The notes beneath the pieces were generated by a model that ran no database searches, had not been told where the DNA came from, and worked only from the letters and a program-made list of their open reading frames with translations. Made by a program: the position numbers and the translations under genes. Shown piece after piece: positions 24,363 through 31,400 of a stretch of DNA of 50,466 nt. Origin of the DNA: AG41 sp035943095 (GTDB taxonomy: Bacteria; Gemmatimonadota; Gemmatimonadetes; Gemmatimonadales; GWC2-71-9); contig DASZCN010000029.1 in assembly GCA_035943095.1 (NCBI GenBank), positions 1 to 50,466 on the forward strand, in the 5' to 3' direction. Position 1 is the stretch's first letter. Each line of letters opens with the position of its first letter.

Positions 24363-25057
24363 CGGCCACTCCCGCGTTGCTTCGCCCCCCCTCCCCATCG
24401 ATACGCGAGGCCGGTCCGGAGCGAGGCCGTCGACACGCCGCTCGACAGCACACCCCGACCCTCGAGCGTGAGCCGCCACTGGCCCGCGCCGATCTCGGTC
24501 CCGATCGTGCCGTTCAGGCCGGCCGTGATCTCGTTGAGCGCATCCTGGACGAACGTGCCGTTGATCGCGGCACCGCTGCCATGCCGGAGATGGGCGCCGA
24601 TGCCGACGCCCAGGTAGGCCGTCACGGTGTGACTCTGCGGCAGGATATACTGGAGGTCCACGTCCCCGGTGACGTCGCTCCAGGTGATGCGCCCCAGATT
24701 GATCGTATCGTCACCCGAAGGATCGATCACCACGCTCTTGAGACGCTGCTCGAAGCGCGCACGCGCCTCAGAGCTGAAGTCGGCCTTGTAGTACGAGAGG
24801 CCGAGCAGCACGCGCACGTGCGGAGCGATGAGGCCGTAATCGAGCCGCAGGCCGCCGACCAGCGCCCCATGGATGTTGCTGCCCCCGAGCGGCCCTACGT
24901 CCAGCTGGAGCGCGCTTGGCTTCAGGTTATCGTAGGAGAACTGCTCGAGAACACTCTGGGCGGTCAGGCGGTGTGGCGGTCCGGTCAGGAGAATCGCAAC
25001 CAGACCGACCGCCTGTCCGCCTGACCGCCTGACCGCCTCAGTAAAGACGTTCGACAT
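24359..25057 (-). CDS. Predicted outer-membrane beta-barrel protein
   Basis: A 232-residue exported protein. The signal peptide ends HRLTAQS, and the rest alternates hydrophobic and polar residues as in a small barrel (LRLDYGLIAPHVRVLLGLSY, TAYLGVGIGAHLRHG, WRLTLEGRGVLS), ending with a barrel-like strand AYRWGGG. It is not assigned to a named family. Its ATG at 25057 lies 20 bases inside the SpoIID-like gene. Period-8 repeats encode the residues on both sides of the hydrophobic core of the signal peptide (24960-24983 and 25005-25036), as at lolA. The C terminus lacks the usual final phenylalanine. Confidence 0.6.
   Translation of the reverse strand: MSNVFTEAVRRSGGQAVGLVAILLTGPPHRLTAQSVLEQFSYDNLKPSALQLDVGPLGGSNIHGALVGGLRLDYGLIAPHVRVLLGLSYYKADFSSEARARFEQRLKSVVIDPSGDDTINLGRITWSDVTGDVDLQYILPQSHTVTAYLGVGIGAHLRHGSGAAINGTFVQDALNEITAGLNGTIGTEIGAGQWRLTLEGRGVLSSGVSTASLRTGLAYRWGGGAKQRGSGR
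24960..24983. repeat. Three octamers, one arm of an inverted pair in the barrel gene
   Basis: GCGGTCAG, GCGGTGTG and GCGGTCCG on the plus strand. They encode, on the minus strand, the end of the signal peptide (TGPPHRLTA). The facing array is at 25005-25036. Confidence 0.75.
25005..25036. repeat. Four octamers, other arm of the inverted pair
   Basis: CCGACCGC, CTGTCCGC, CTGACCGC and CTGACCGC on the plus strand, inverted relative to 24960-24983. They encode the residues before the hydrophobic core of the signal peptide. The 21-base loop codes for the core itself. Confidence 0.8.
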
Positions 25058-26321
25058 TGGTCCCCGGAAAGTAGGTCGTGACGATCTTCTCGTAGCTCTG
25101 GCCCGCGCGCGCCCGGCCCACCGCCCCCCACTGACAGAACCCCACACCGTGGCCCCACCCCGAGCCCGTGGCGACGACCCGGGTCACCTGCCCTCCGTCC
25201 TTCGTCACCGCCAAGCGGAAGGCAGAGCTTCCGAGCGGCTGATCGGGCTGCGCCCGCAGCACCGCGCGCACGTCCGACCCGGGCACGCGCACATCGCCGT
25301 GCGCGAACGCGATTCGCAATTCCCCGACCCGTCCGGAGGAGGTGGTCCGCGTGATCTCGATGTCGGTGATCCGTTGGAGCCCGCCACCCTCGTCGTTCAT
25401 CATGGCCGGGAGTGTCCGCGACAATATAGCGCGCAGCCTGACCGCGTCCCATTCCTCGCGCCAGCGGAAACGCGGCGAGAGCTCGCAGTAGTAATGGCCG
25501 CCACCAGACGCGTCCGAAACCGGGCGGAGGTAGGGTTGGGCCCGCGCGCTCTTGAACGCTTCCTGCACGTCGGCCGTCGACGATCCGCACGTCGAATGGA
25601 AGAACGCGTCGACGAGCTCGCCGTCATAGCGGACCACCTCCCCACGGGTGGCGCGCAAGGCCTCCCACGCAGCCGGCGTTTCCCCGGCCACCCCGGTGTA
25701 GACCTGGTCGCGCACATCCGCCCATGCGTCGAAGCCCTGCGCCTCCCACCGCCCGCGATTTCGTAGCGCGAACGTCCGTGAGACCACCGCCTGCGCGAGC
25801 ATCGCTTGCCGCTCATCGGCCCGGCGCGGCCCCATCTCGCCCCCGATGACGCCTGCGAGGTAGCTCTCGACCGCCACGCGGTTCGTGAGCGTGAGTCCCG
25901 AGGCGTCGCGCATCACGTTCACCCGCCCCCGATAGCGGCGCCCGTTCGCCATCGCGAACCGGTTTTCGGTGACGTTGACGGCCGAGAGGCCGGCGTGCCG
26001 CTCGGAACGGGATCCGTCCGGCTTGACCACGCGGAGGCCCTGCGTGTCGGGTACGACCGTCCAGGTCACGCCCGAGGGAATCGAGCCGACCGGCTCGCCA
26101 TTCGTGTCGTCGGTGAGGAACAGCTCGCCGTCGCCGCCGAGGGTCACGCTCGAGGCTCCAACGAAGAACCCGATACGCACCTCGGGCTCAGCCCCGGGGG
26201 TGACTGCGGAGGGCTGGGCCCCCCCTCCCCCGGTGCACGCGGCGAGCGCGAGCAGGCTAGCCAGCGAGCGCGTCGCCCAGGGCCGCGTCGAGTTGTGCGA
26301 TGGTGAGATCGATGTCGGCAT
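25038..26321 (-). CDS. SpoIID/LytB-domain lipoprotein
   Basis: A 427-residue protein with the SpoIID domain, a lytic transglycosylase fold that cuts denuded glycan strands. Motifs include VAVESYLAGVIGGEMG, QAMLAQAVVSRTFAL, the His/Cys-containing FFHSTCGSSTADVQEAF and the near-terminal GSGWGHGVGFCQWGA. An N-terminal stretch SLASLLALAAC gives a lipobox with Cys29, so it is probably a lipoprotein. The first 65 bases overlap the end of hemL; this is unusual but the signal peptide is needed for export. SpoIID is best known from sporulating Firmicutes, yet relatives are widespread in other bacteria without spores. Confidence 0.82.
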   Translation of the reverse strand: MPTSISPSHNSTRPWATRSLASLLALAACTGGGGAQPSAVTPGAEPEVRIGFFVGASSVTLGGDGELFLTDDTNGEPVGSIPSGVTWTVVPDTQGLRVVKPDGSRSERHAGLSAVNVTENRFAMANGRRYRGRVNVMRDASGLTLTNRVAVESYLAGVIGGEMGPRRADERQAMLAQAVVSRTFALRNRGRWEAQGFDAWADVRDQVYTGVAGETPAAWEALRATRGEVVRYDGELVDAFFHSTCGSSTADVQEAFKSARAQPYLRPVSDASGGGHYYCELSPRFRWREEWDAVRLRAILSRTLPAMMNDEGGGLQRITDIEITRTTSSGRVGELRIAFAHGDVRVPGSDVRAVLRAQPDQPLGSSAFRLAVTKDGGQVTRVVATGSGWGHGVGFCQWGAVGRARAGQSYEKIVTTYFPGTNVERLY

Positions 26322-27543
26322 CCGTATGTGCGTTGGAGACGAATCCCGCTTCGAACGCCGAAGGGGCGAGGAACACGCCGCGCCCGAGGGCGGCCCGGTG
26401 CCAGCGGCCGAAGAGCGCGGTGTCCGAGCGCTTGGCGTCCGCGAAGTTCCGCACCGGACCGGCCGTGAAGTACGAGCCCCAGAGCGAACCGGCGTGTCCC
26501 GCGGTCATCGGAACCGCGTGACGGCGCGCGGCGTCCCCTATACCCGCCACGAGCCGTGCGGTTCGCCGCTCGAGCGCCTCGTAAAAACCCGGGCGGTCCG
26601 TCTGGCGCAGCGTAGCGAGGCCCGCCGCCATCGTCACCGGATTGCCGGCGAGCGTGCCCGCCTGGTACACGGGACCCTCGGGTGCCACCAGGCGCATCAA
26701 GTCCGCACGGCCGCCGTAGGCCCCGACTGGCATGCCCCCACCGATGATTTTCCCGAGCGTGGTGAGGTCGGGCCGCACGCGGAGGCGTTCCTGGGCACCG
26801 CCGGCCGCGACGCGGAAGCCGGTCATCACTTCATCGAAGATCAGGAGGACGCCGTACCGGTCGCACAGCGCGCGGAGCACGGTATGGAACTCCGGCTCGG
26901 GGGCGATGAAGCCGCAGTTCCCGACGTACGGCTCGACGATGACCGCGGCAAACGTGTCACCGCGTCGCTGGAACAACGCGTCCACGGCCGCCGCGTCATT
27001 GAACGGCAGCGTGACCGTGAGCCCGGCGAGGGCGGCGGGCACACCCGGGCTGTCGGGCAAGCCGAGCGTCGCGACGCCGCTCCCAGCCTTGACCAGGAAG
27101 CTGTCGGCGTGACCGTGGTAGCAGCCCTCGAACTTGACGATCGCGTCGCGGCGCGTCGCCGCCCGCGCGAGCCGTACTGCCGCCATCGTCGCCTCGGTCC
27201 CCGAATTGACGAAGCGCACCATTTCGACCGCCGGCATGCGGCAGCGCACCAGCTCGGCGAGCTCGACCTCCGCTTCGCACGGCGTGCCGTAGGTCCACCC
27301 CCGGTCGGCAGCGGCGCGGATCGCCTCGAGGACGGCCGGATGCGCATGACCGAGGATCAGCGGGCCCCACGAGCAGACGTAGTCGAGGTACGATTTGCCA
27401 TCCGCGTCCGTGAGCCGTGCGCCCTCGGCCCGGGCAACGAAAAAGGGCGTCCCGCCCACCGCCCGGAACGCCCGCACCGGCGAATTCACCCCACCGGGAA
27501 GCACCGCCTTCGCTCGCTCGAAGAGCTCCTCCGACCGGGTCAC
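26257..27543 (-). CDS. hemL: Glutamate-1-semialdehyde 2,1-aminomutase
   Basis: HemL makes 5-aminolevulinate from glutamate 1-semialdehyde in the C5 route to haem. The 428-residue PLP enzyme starts VTRSEELFERAKAVLPGGVNSPVRAF, a strongly conserved entry. The PLP lysine is in LGKIIGGGMPVGAYGG (about residue 266). FEGCYHGHADSFLVKAGSG and IFDEVMTGFR also match. The GTG at 27543 overlaps the rimO stop as GTGA, favouring it over a start 26 codons upstream. HemA is not in the window. Confidence 0.95.
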   Translation of the reverse strand: MTRSEELFERAKAVLPGGVNSPVRAFRAVGGTPFFVARAEGARLTDADGKSYLDYVCSWGPLILGHAHPAVLEAIRAAADRGWTYGTPCEAEVELAELVRCRMPAVEMVRFVNSGTEATMAAVRLARAATRRDAIVKFEGCYHGHADSFLVKAGSGVATLGLPDSPGVPAALAGLTVTLPFNDAAAVDALFQRRGDTFAAVIVEPYVGNCGFIAPEPEFHTVLRALCDRYGVLLIFDEVMTGFRVAAGGAQERLRVRPDLTTLGKIIGGGMPVGAYGGRADLMRLVAPEGPVYQAGTLAGNPVTMAAGLATLRQTDRPGFYEALERRTARLVAGIGDAARRHAVPMTAGHAGSLWGSYFTAGPVRNFADAKRSDTALFGRWHRAALGRGVFLAPSAFEAGFVSNAHTDADIDLTIAQLDAALGDALAG

Positions 27544-28856
27544 GTCAGGGCCACCGCCCGGAAATCGTAGTCCTCGCTCGCCGTGATTCGCGCCCGCACC
27601 AGGCTGCCCGGCGCTCCCCAACCGCCCCGCTCCAGGTGCGTCACGCCGTCGACGTCATCGGCCTGCCAGGGCACACGGCCCACGTGGGTCGCCCCGCTCT
27701 CGTCTGGATCCGCCACGCTGTCGACCAGCACAGGCGCCTCCCGACCCACGAAGCCCGCGAGCCGCTCGGCCGAAATCGCCCGCTGCACCTCGAGCAGCTC
27801 CTCCAGACGGTCCCGTTTCACCGCATCGGGTACGTCGTCCGGGTACTCGGCGGCGCGGGTGCCCTCCTGCGGCGAGTACGCGAAGGCTCCCAACCGGTCG
27901 AACTGCGCCTCGTCCAGGAACTCGAGCAGCGCCCGGAAATCCTGATCCGTCTCGCCGGGAAAACCCACCAGGCACGTCGTGCGGATCGCCAGGTCGGGGA
28001 TCGCGCCGCGCAGCCAACGGAGCTTCTCCCGGAGAGTGCGGCGACGCTCCGGCCGGCGCATGCGCTCGAGCATGCGATCCGAGGCGTGCTGGATCGGCAT
28101 GTCGATATAGGGGACGATGCGTGCGTCGCGTCCCATCAGCTCGACCAGCCGGTCGGTAATGCCGGCTGAATACACGTACAGCAAGCGGTACCACGGGACC
28201 GACGTGCCGGCGAGCAGCGCCTCGAGGAGCTCGGGCAGCCTCGCGCCGTCCCGTCCCAAATCCCGGCCGTAGTGACCCAGATCCTGGGCGACGAGGTTGA
28301 TCTCGCGCGCCCCTTGTGCCTCGAGCGTCCGGGCCTCACGCACCAGGCGCTCGAGCGGCTCCGAGCGGTGTTTTCCCCGCATCAGCGGGATGGCGCAGAA
28401 GGCGCACGTATGATCGCATCCTTCCGAGATCTTGAGGTAGCGCACGTGCGGCCGCTCGCCCAGGAACTGTCGCACGCCGGGGTGCTGAGCGAGGGGATCG
28501 TCGATCAAGCCACGCTGGGCGAGCTCGGGAACGAGATGGTGGAGGTCCGAGAACCCGAGGAACAGATCGACCTCGGGGATTTCTTGTTGCAGCTCCTTCT
28601 TGTAGCGCTGCACGAGACAGCCGACCGCCACCACCGCCTTCACCTCACCTTGCGTCTTGAGCCTTGCGGCTGCAAGCATGGCATCGATCGACTCTTGTTT
28701 CGCCGCGTCGATGAAGCCACAGGTGTTGACGAGGATGACGTCGGCGTGCGGCAGGTCCGCCGTCACGACCGCTCCGTGTCCCACGAGCTCGCCCACCAGT
28801 CGCTCCGAGTCGACGGTCGCCTTGTCGCATCCGAGCGAGACGACGCCGAGCTTCAT
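27540..28856 (-). CDS. rimO: Ribosomal protein S12 methylthiotransferase
   Basis: RimO is a radical-SAM enzyme that methylthiolates an aspartate of ribosomal protein S12. The 438-residue length is typical. The N-terminal cluster cysteines are visible at C10 (VVSLGC), C46 (VNTCGFID) and in AVGCLVQRY. The radical-SAM cysteines are in SEGCDHTCAFCAIP (CxxxCxxC). The C terminus carries a TRAM-like domain (LVRARITASEDYDFRAVAL). Its ATG overlaps the yajQ stop by four bases. Confidence 0.95.
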   Translation of the reverse strand: MKLGVVSLGCDKATVDSERLVGELVGHGAVVTADLPHADVILVNTCGFIDAAKQESIDAMLAAARLKTQGEVKAVVAVGCLVQRYKKELQQEIPEVDLFLGFSDLHHLVPELAQRGLIDDPLAQHPGVRQFLGERPHVRYLKISEGCDHTCAFCAIPLMRGKHRSEPLERLVREARTLEAQGAREINLVAQDLGHYGRDLGRDGARLPELLEALLAGTSVPWYRLLYVYSAGITDRLVELMGRDARIVPYIDMPIQHASDRMLERMRRPERRRTLREKLRWLRGAIPDLAIRTTCLVGFPGETDQDFRALLEFLDEAQFDRLGAFAYSPQEGTRAAEYPDDVPDAVKRDRLEELLEVQRAISAERLAGFVGREAPVLVDSVADPDESGATHVGRVPWQADDVDGVTHLERGGWGAPGSLVRARITASEDYDFRAVALT

Positions 28857-29356
28857 CCGCGGTAGTTCCCGAAACGGAGCTCGAGGCCGAAGTCCTGTGC
28901 CCGCAAAAAGGTGATCACCTCTTGGAGCTCGTCCTTGGACGGCGCCTGCACACGGATCTCATCGCCCTGGATGGACGCCTGCGCCTTTTTGAACTTGTGG
29001 TCCTTGATCGCCTTGACGATTGCTTTCGCTTTTTCCTGCGGGATTCCCTGGGTGAGCTTGATCTCGCGACGCACCGTGTCGTTCGCCGCCGGGGTGACGG
29101 CGCCCAGCTCGAGGTTTTTCACGGGAACGCCGCGTTTGACGAGCTTCGACTGGAGGACATCGAACAGCGCTTTCATCTTGAAGTCGTCGTCGGCGACGAG
29201 CGTCAGGGTCGCCGTGGCGCGGTCGAATGCGATCGAGGCTTTCGACCCTTTGAAGTCATAGCGCTGGGCGACCTCTTTGGTGGCTTGATTGACGGCGTTG
29301 TCGACCTCTTGGAGGTCGGCGCCCGTCGAGACGTCGAAGGAGGCTGCACTGGCCAT
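28853..29356 (-). CDS. yajQ: YajQ-family nucleotide-binding protein
   Basis: A 167-residue YajQ protein. The start MASAASFDVSTGADLQEVDNA and the later TKEVAQRYDFKGSKASI are family hallmarks. YajQ proteins from Xanthomonas and Pseudomonas bind c-di-GMP and help regulate transcription; others bind nucleotides or RNA. It is the first gene of the long operon running to 17924. An HD-GYP phosphodiesterase and a Crp/Fnr regulator also lie in this window, so second-messenger control is plausible. Confidence 0.9.
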   Translation of the reverse strand: MASAASFDVSTGADLQEVDNAVNQATKEVAQRYDFKGSKASIAFDRATATLTLVADDDFKMKALFDVLQSKLVKRGVPVKNLELGAVTPAANDTVRREIKLTQGIPQEKAKAIVKAIKDHKFKKAQASIQGDEIRVQAPSKDELQEVITFLRAQDFGLELRFGNYRG

Positions 29357-29382
29357 AGGGCGGTAATGTACCCGCCCTAGAC

Positions 29383-30240
29383 CTAGAACAGGAAGCTTTC
29401 GAGTGCGCGGGCGCGACTCACGTGGCGGAGTCGTGCCAGCGCCTTTTCCTTGATTTGCCGCACGCGCTCCCGCGTGATGCCGAGCAGCGAGCCGATTTCC
29501 TCCAGCGTCATCGGCTCCTGGCCCTCGAGCCCGAAATACAACCGCAGGATCTTCGCCTCGCGCTCCTTGAGGGTCGCCAGCACTTCCTCGATCGATTCGG
29601 TGAGGGCGTGCTCGAAAATCTCGTCATCGGGGCCGGGGTTGGTCGTGTCCGGGAGGTAGTCGAGGAGCTTGTTGTCCTCCCCGGGGGTGAGGGGAGCGTC
29701 GAGCGAGAGGTGGGCCTGCGAGATGGACAGCGTCTTCGCGACCTCTTCCTGGGAGATGTCCATCCCCTCCGCAATCTCTTCCACTGTGGGCTCGCGTCCC
29801 AGCTCCTGCAGCAGCGAGGCCGAGCGCTTGCCGATGCGGTGGAGCGTGCCGGCCCGGTTCAGCGGGACGCGCACGATGCGCGACTGCTCGGCCAGCGCTT
29901 GGAGGATCGCCTGGCGGATCCACCAGACCGCGTAGGAGATGAACTTGATGCCTTTGGTCTCGTCGAATTTGTGGGCGGCCCGGATCAGCCCGAGGTTCCC
30001 CTCGTTGATCAGGTCCGAGAGCGCCACGCCCTGATTCTGGTATTTCTTGGCGACCGAGACGACGAACCGGAGGTTCGAGCGCACGAGCTTGTCCAGCGCT
30101 TCCTCGTCCTTCAGCTTGATCCGTTGGGCCAGGGTGACTTCCTCTTCCCTGGTGATCAAGGGGTACTGACTGATCTCCCGTAGATACTGATCGAGCGACC
30201 CCTCGTCGAACGAGGCGCGTTTCGCCGTATTCAATTGCAT
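29383..30240 (-). CDS. rpoD: RpoD-type sigma factor, short form without region 1.1
   Basis: A 285-residue sigma-70 family protein with regions 1.2 (residues 14-41), 2, 3 and 4. Region 2.4 is seen in KGIKFISYAVWWIRQAILQAL, region 3 in NRAGTLHRIGKRSASLLQEL, and region 4.2 in TLEEIGSLLGITRERVRQIKEKAL. The acidic region 1.1 of many housekeeping sigma factors is missing, and the length is like SigB/SigF-type or short group 1/2 factors. It could be the main sigma factor of the cell or a close paralogue; the sequence does not decide. A GGAGGGG Shine-Dalgarno lies upstream of the ATG. Confidence 0.9.
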   Translation of the reverse strand: MQLNTAKRASFDEGSLDQYLREISQYPLITREEEVTLAQRIKLKDEEALDKLVRSNLRFVVSVAKKYQNQGVALSDLINEGNLGLIRAAHKFDETKGIKFISYAVWWIRQAILQALAEQSRIVRVPLNRAGTLHRIGKRSASLLQELGREPTVEEIAEGMDISQEEVAKTLSISQAHLSLDAPLTPGEDNKLLDYLPDTTNPGPDDEIFEHALTESIEEVLATLKEREAKILRLYFGLEGQEPMTLEEIGSLLGITRERVRQIKEKALARLRHVSRARALESFLF

Positions 30241-30282
30241 GGCCTAGTCACCCCTCCGGGCGTGGACGACGCCTGACGATAC

Positions 30283-31068
30283 CTACCGGATGATCGATCC
30301 CAACCGGTGCCAGCGAATATCGGTCAGCCAGGGAAGCGCGTCGTGCGCCTCCCGGTCGTAGCTGAAATACACGACGAGCGGCCGTCCCTTGACGGCCGCC
30401 GCGTCCACGAAGCCCCAGTATCGGGAATCCGCCGAGTTGTCCCGATTGTCGCCCAGCACGAAGTATTTCCCGGCCGGGACGACGATCGGACCCCACGTAT
30501 CGCGCGTCGGGTGATAGGTGCGCGCGGCCGCGGGACCCCCGACCAGATAGTCCCGTTGCCAGTTGAACTCTGGATCGTAAATGTCACGCGGATCGACGCG
30601 CTGGACGTATGGCTCCGCCACCATGCGGCCGTCCACCCGGACCGCGCCCCGATGCATCTCCACCGTGTCGCCGGGGATGCCGATCACCCGCTTGACGTAG
30701 TTGAGCTCGGGATTCTTCGGGTAGGCGAACACGATGACGTCACCGCGTCGCGGCGATTCGAAGCCGGGCAGCCGCGCCTTGGTGCCCGGGATCTGCGCGC
30801 CGTACACCGCTTTGTTCACGAACAAGAAATCACCCGCCAACAGCGTGCGCTCCATGCTGCCGGACGGAATCTGAAACGCTTCGATGAGGAAAGTGCGAAT
30901 GACGAGGAAGAGAACCAACGCCATACCGAGCGACCGCATCCAATTGTCGAACCAACGAGCGAGACGGGAGCGGCGCGGCTCGGGAGGCGGGGGGAAAGCT
31001 GGGGGGGCGACGCGACCCGGCACGCTCAGCGCGCTCGAGTCAAACCGCGGGGCCCCCAAGTGATGCAT
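30283..31068 (-). CDS. lepB: Signal peptidase I
   Basis: LepB removes signal peptides of exported proteins at the inner membrane. The protein has 261 residues and starts MHHLGAPRFDSS. A membrane anchor (MALVLFLVIRTFLIEAF) comes before the serine motif PSGSMERTLLAGDFLF, and the catalytic lysine is in YVKRVIGIPGDTVEM. A later GDNRDNSADSRYWGFV is the third family box. A TANNNT box seven bases before the start suggests a leaderless message. Its job matches the many exported proteins here. Confidence 0.95.
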   Translation of the reverse strand: MHHLGAPRFDSSALSVPGRVAPPAFPPPPEPRRSRLARWFDNWMRSLGMALVLFLVIRTFLIEAFQIPSGSMERTLLAGDFLFVNKAVYGAQIPGTKARLPGFESPRRGDVIVFAYPKNPELNYVKRVIGIPGDTVEMHRGAVRVDGRMVAEPYVQRVDPRDIYDPEFNWQRDYLVGGPAAARTYHPTRDTWGPIVVPAGKYFVLGDNRDNSADSRYWGFVDAAAVKGRPLVVYFSYDREAHDALPWLTDIRWHRLGSIIR

Positions 31069-31075
31069 GGCTTTT

Positions 31076-31104
31076 ACTCTAGCCAGGCCGTCTCCCAGGC
31101 GCAA
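31076..31104 (-). promoter_or_regulatory. Promoter of lepB, start codon 7 bases after the -10 box
   Basis: On the minus strand TTGCGC (31104-31099), a 17-base spacer and TAGAGT (31081-31076) precede the lepB ATG by only seven bases. Transcription would begin at or next to the start codon, giving a leaderless message. The boxes lie inside the last codons of the small gene upstream. Confidence 0.5.
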
Positions 31105-31333
31105 CAGTCACGGCCCATCCGCGGGCCGCTCCCCAATGCCGGAGTCGTTGTCGGAAATGGTCGGGAGGGTCGGCGTGCCGGACCCGGGCCGCGAGACACG
31201 CGGCGTCGCCCTCGCGCTCCACCCGGACCCATGCCACGGTGACGTCCGCGAGGCCGTCCAGCACCGTCGGCGCGAGGGGTGAGCCACCCGTTGAGAGGAC
31301 GATCACCACCGATTCGTGATCCACCGGACGCAC
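31079..31333 (-). CDS. Small protein of unknown function
   Basis: I do not recognise this 84-residue protein. It begins with GTG (VRPVDHESVVIVLSTGG) and its first 55 codons have the high third-position G+C of the real genes around it, so it is probably expressed. It has no signal peptide and no membrane span, and one tryptophan-rich end (RHWGAARGWAVTVA). It lies immediately before lepB, and its 3' end holds the lepB promoter boxes. A near-consensus CRP-type operator lies at 31348-31363, 15 bases upstream of its start. It could be a truncated gene or a regulatory protein; both are guesses. Confidence 0.4.
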   Translation of the reverse strand: MRPVDHESVVIVLSTGGSPLAPTVLDGLADVTVAWVRVEREGDAACLAARVRHADPPDHFRQRLRHWGAARGWAVTVAPGRRPG

Positions 31334-31347
31334 ACTAATGCAGCCGG

Positions 31348-31363
31348 TGTGACACGTGTCACC
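31348..31363 (-). promoter_or_regulatory. Predicted CRP-type operator
   Basis: TGTGACACGTGTCACC matches TGTGA-N6-TCACA at every position except the last, and its inner 14 bases (31349-31362) are a perfect palindrome. It lies 15 bases before the GTG of the small gene at 31333. The Crp/Fnr protein at 13567-14238 has the recognition-helix residues that bind this sequence in E. coli CRP. Binding here is a prediction. Confidence 0.6.
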
Positions 31364-31400
31364 AGATCGTTGCGGGCAGAAGCAATCGAACGCCTACGTT

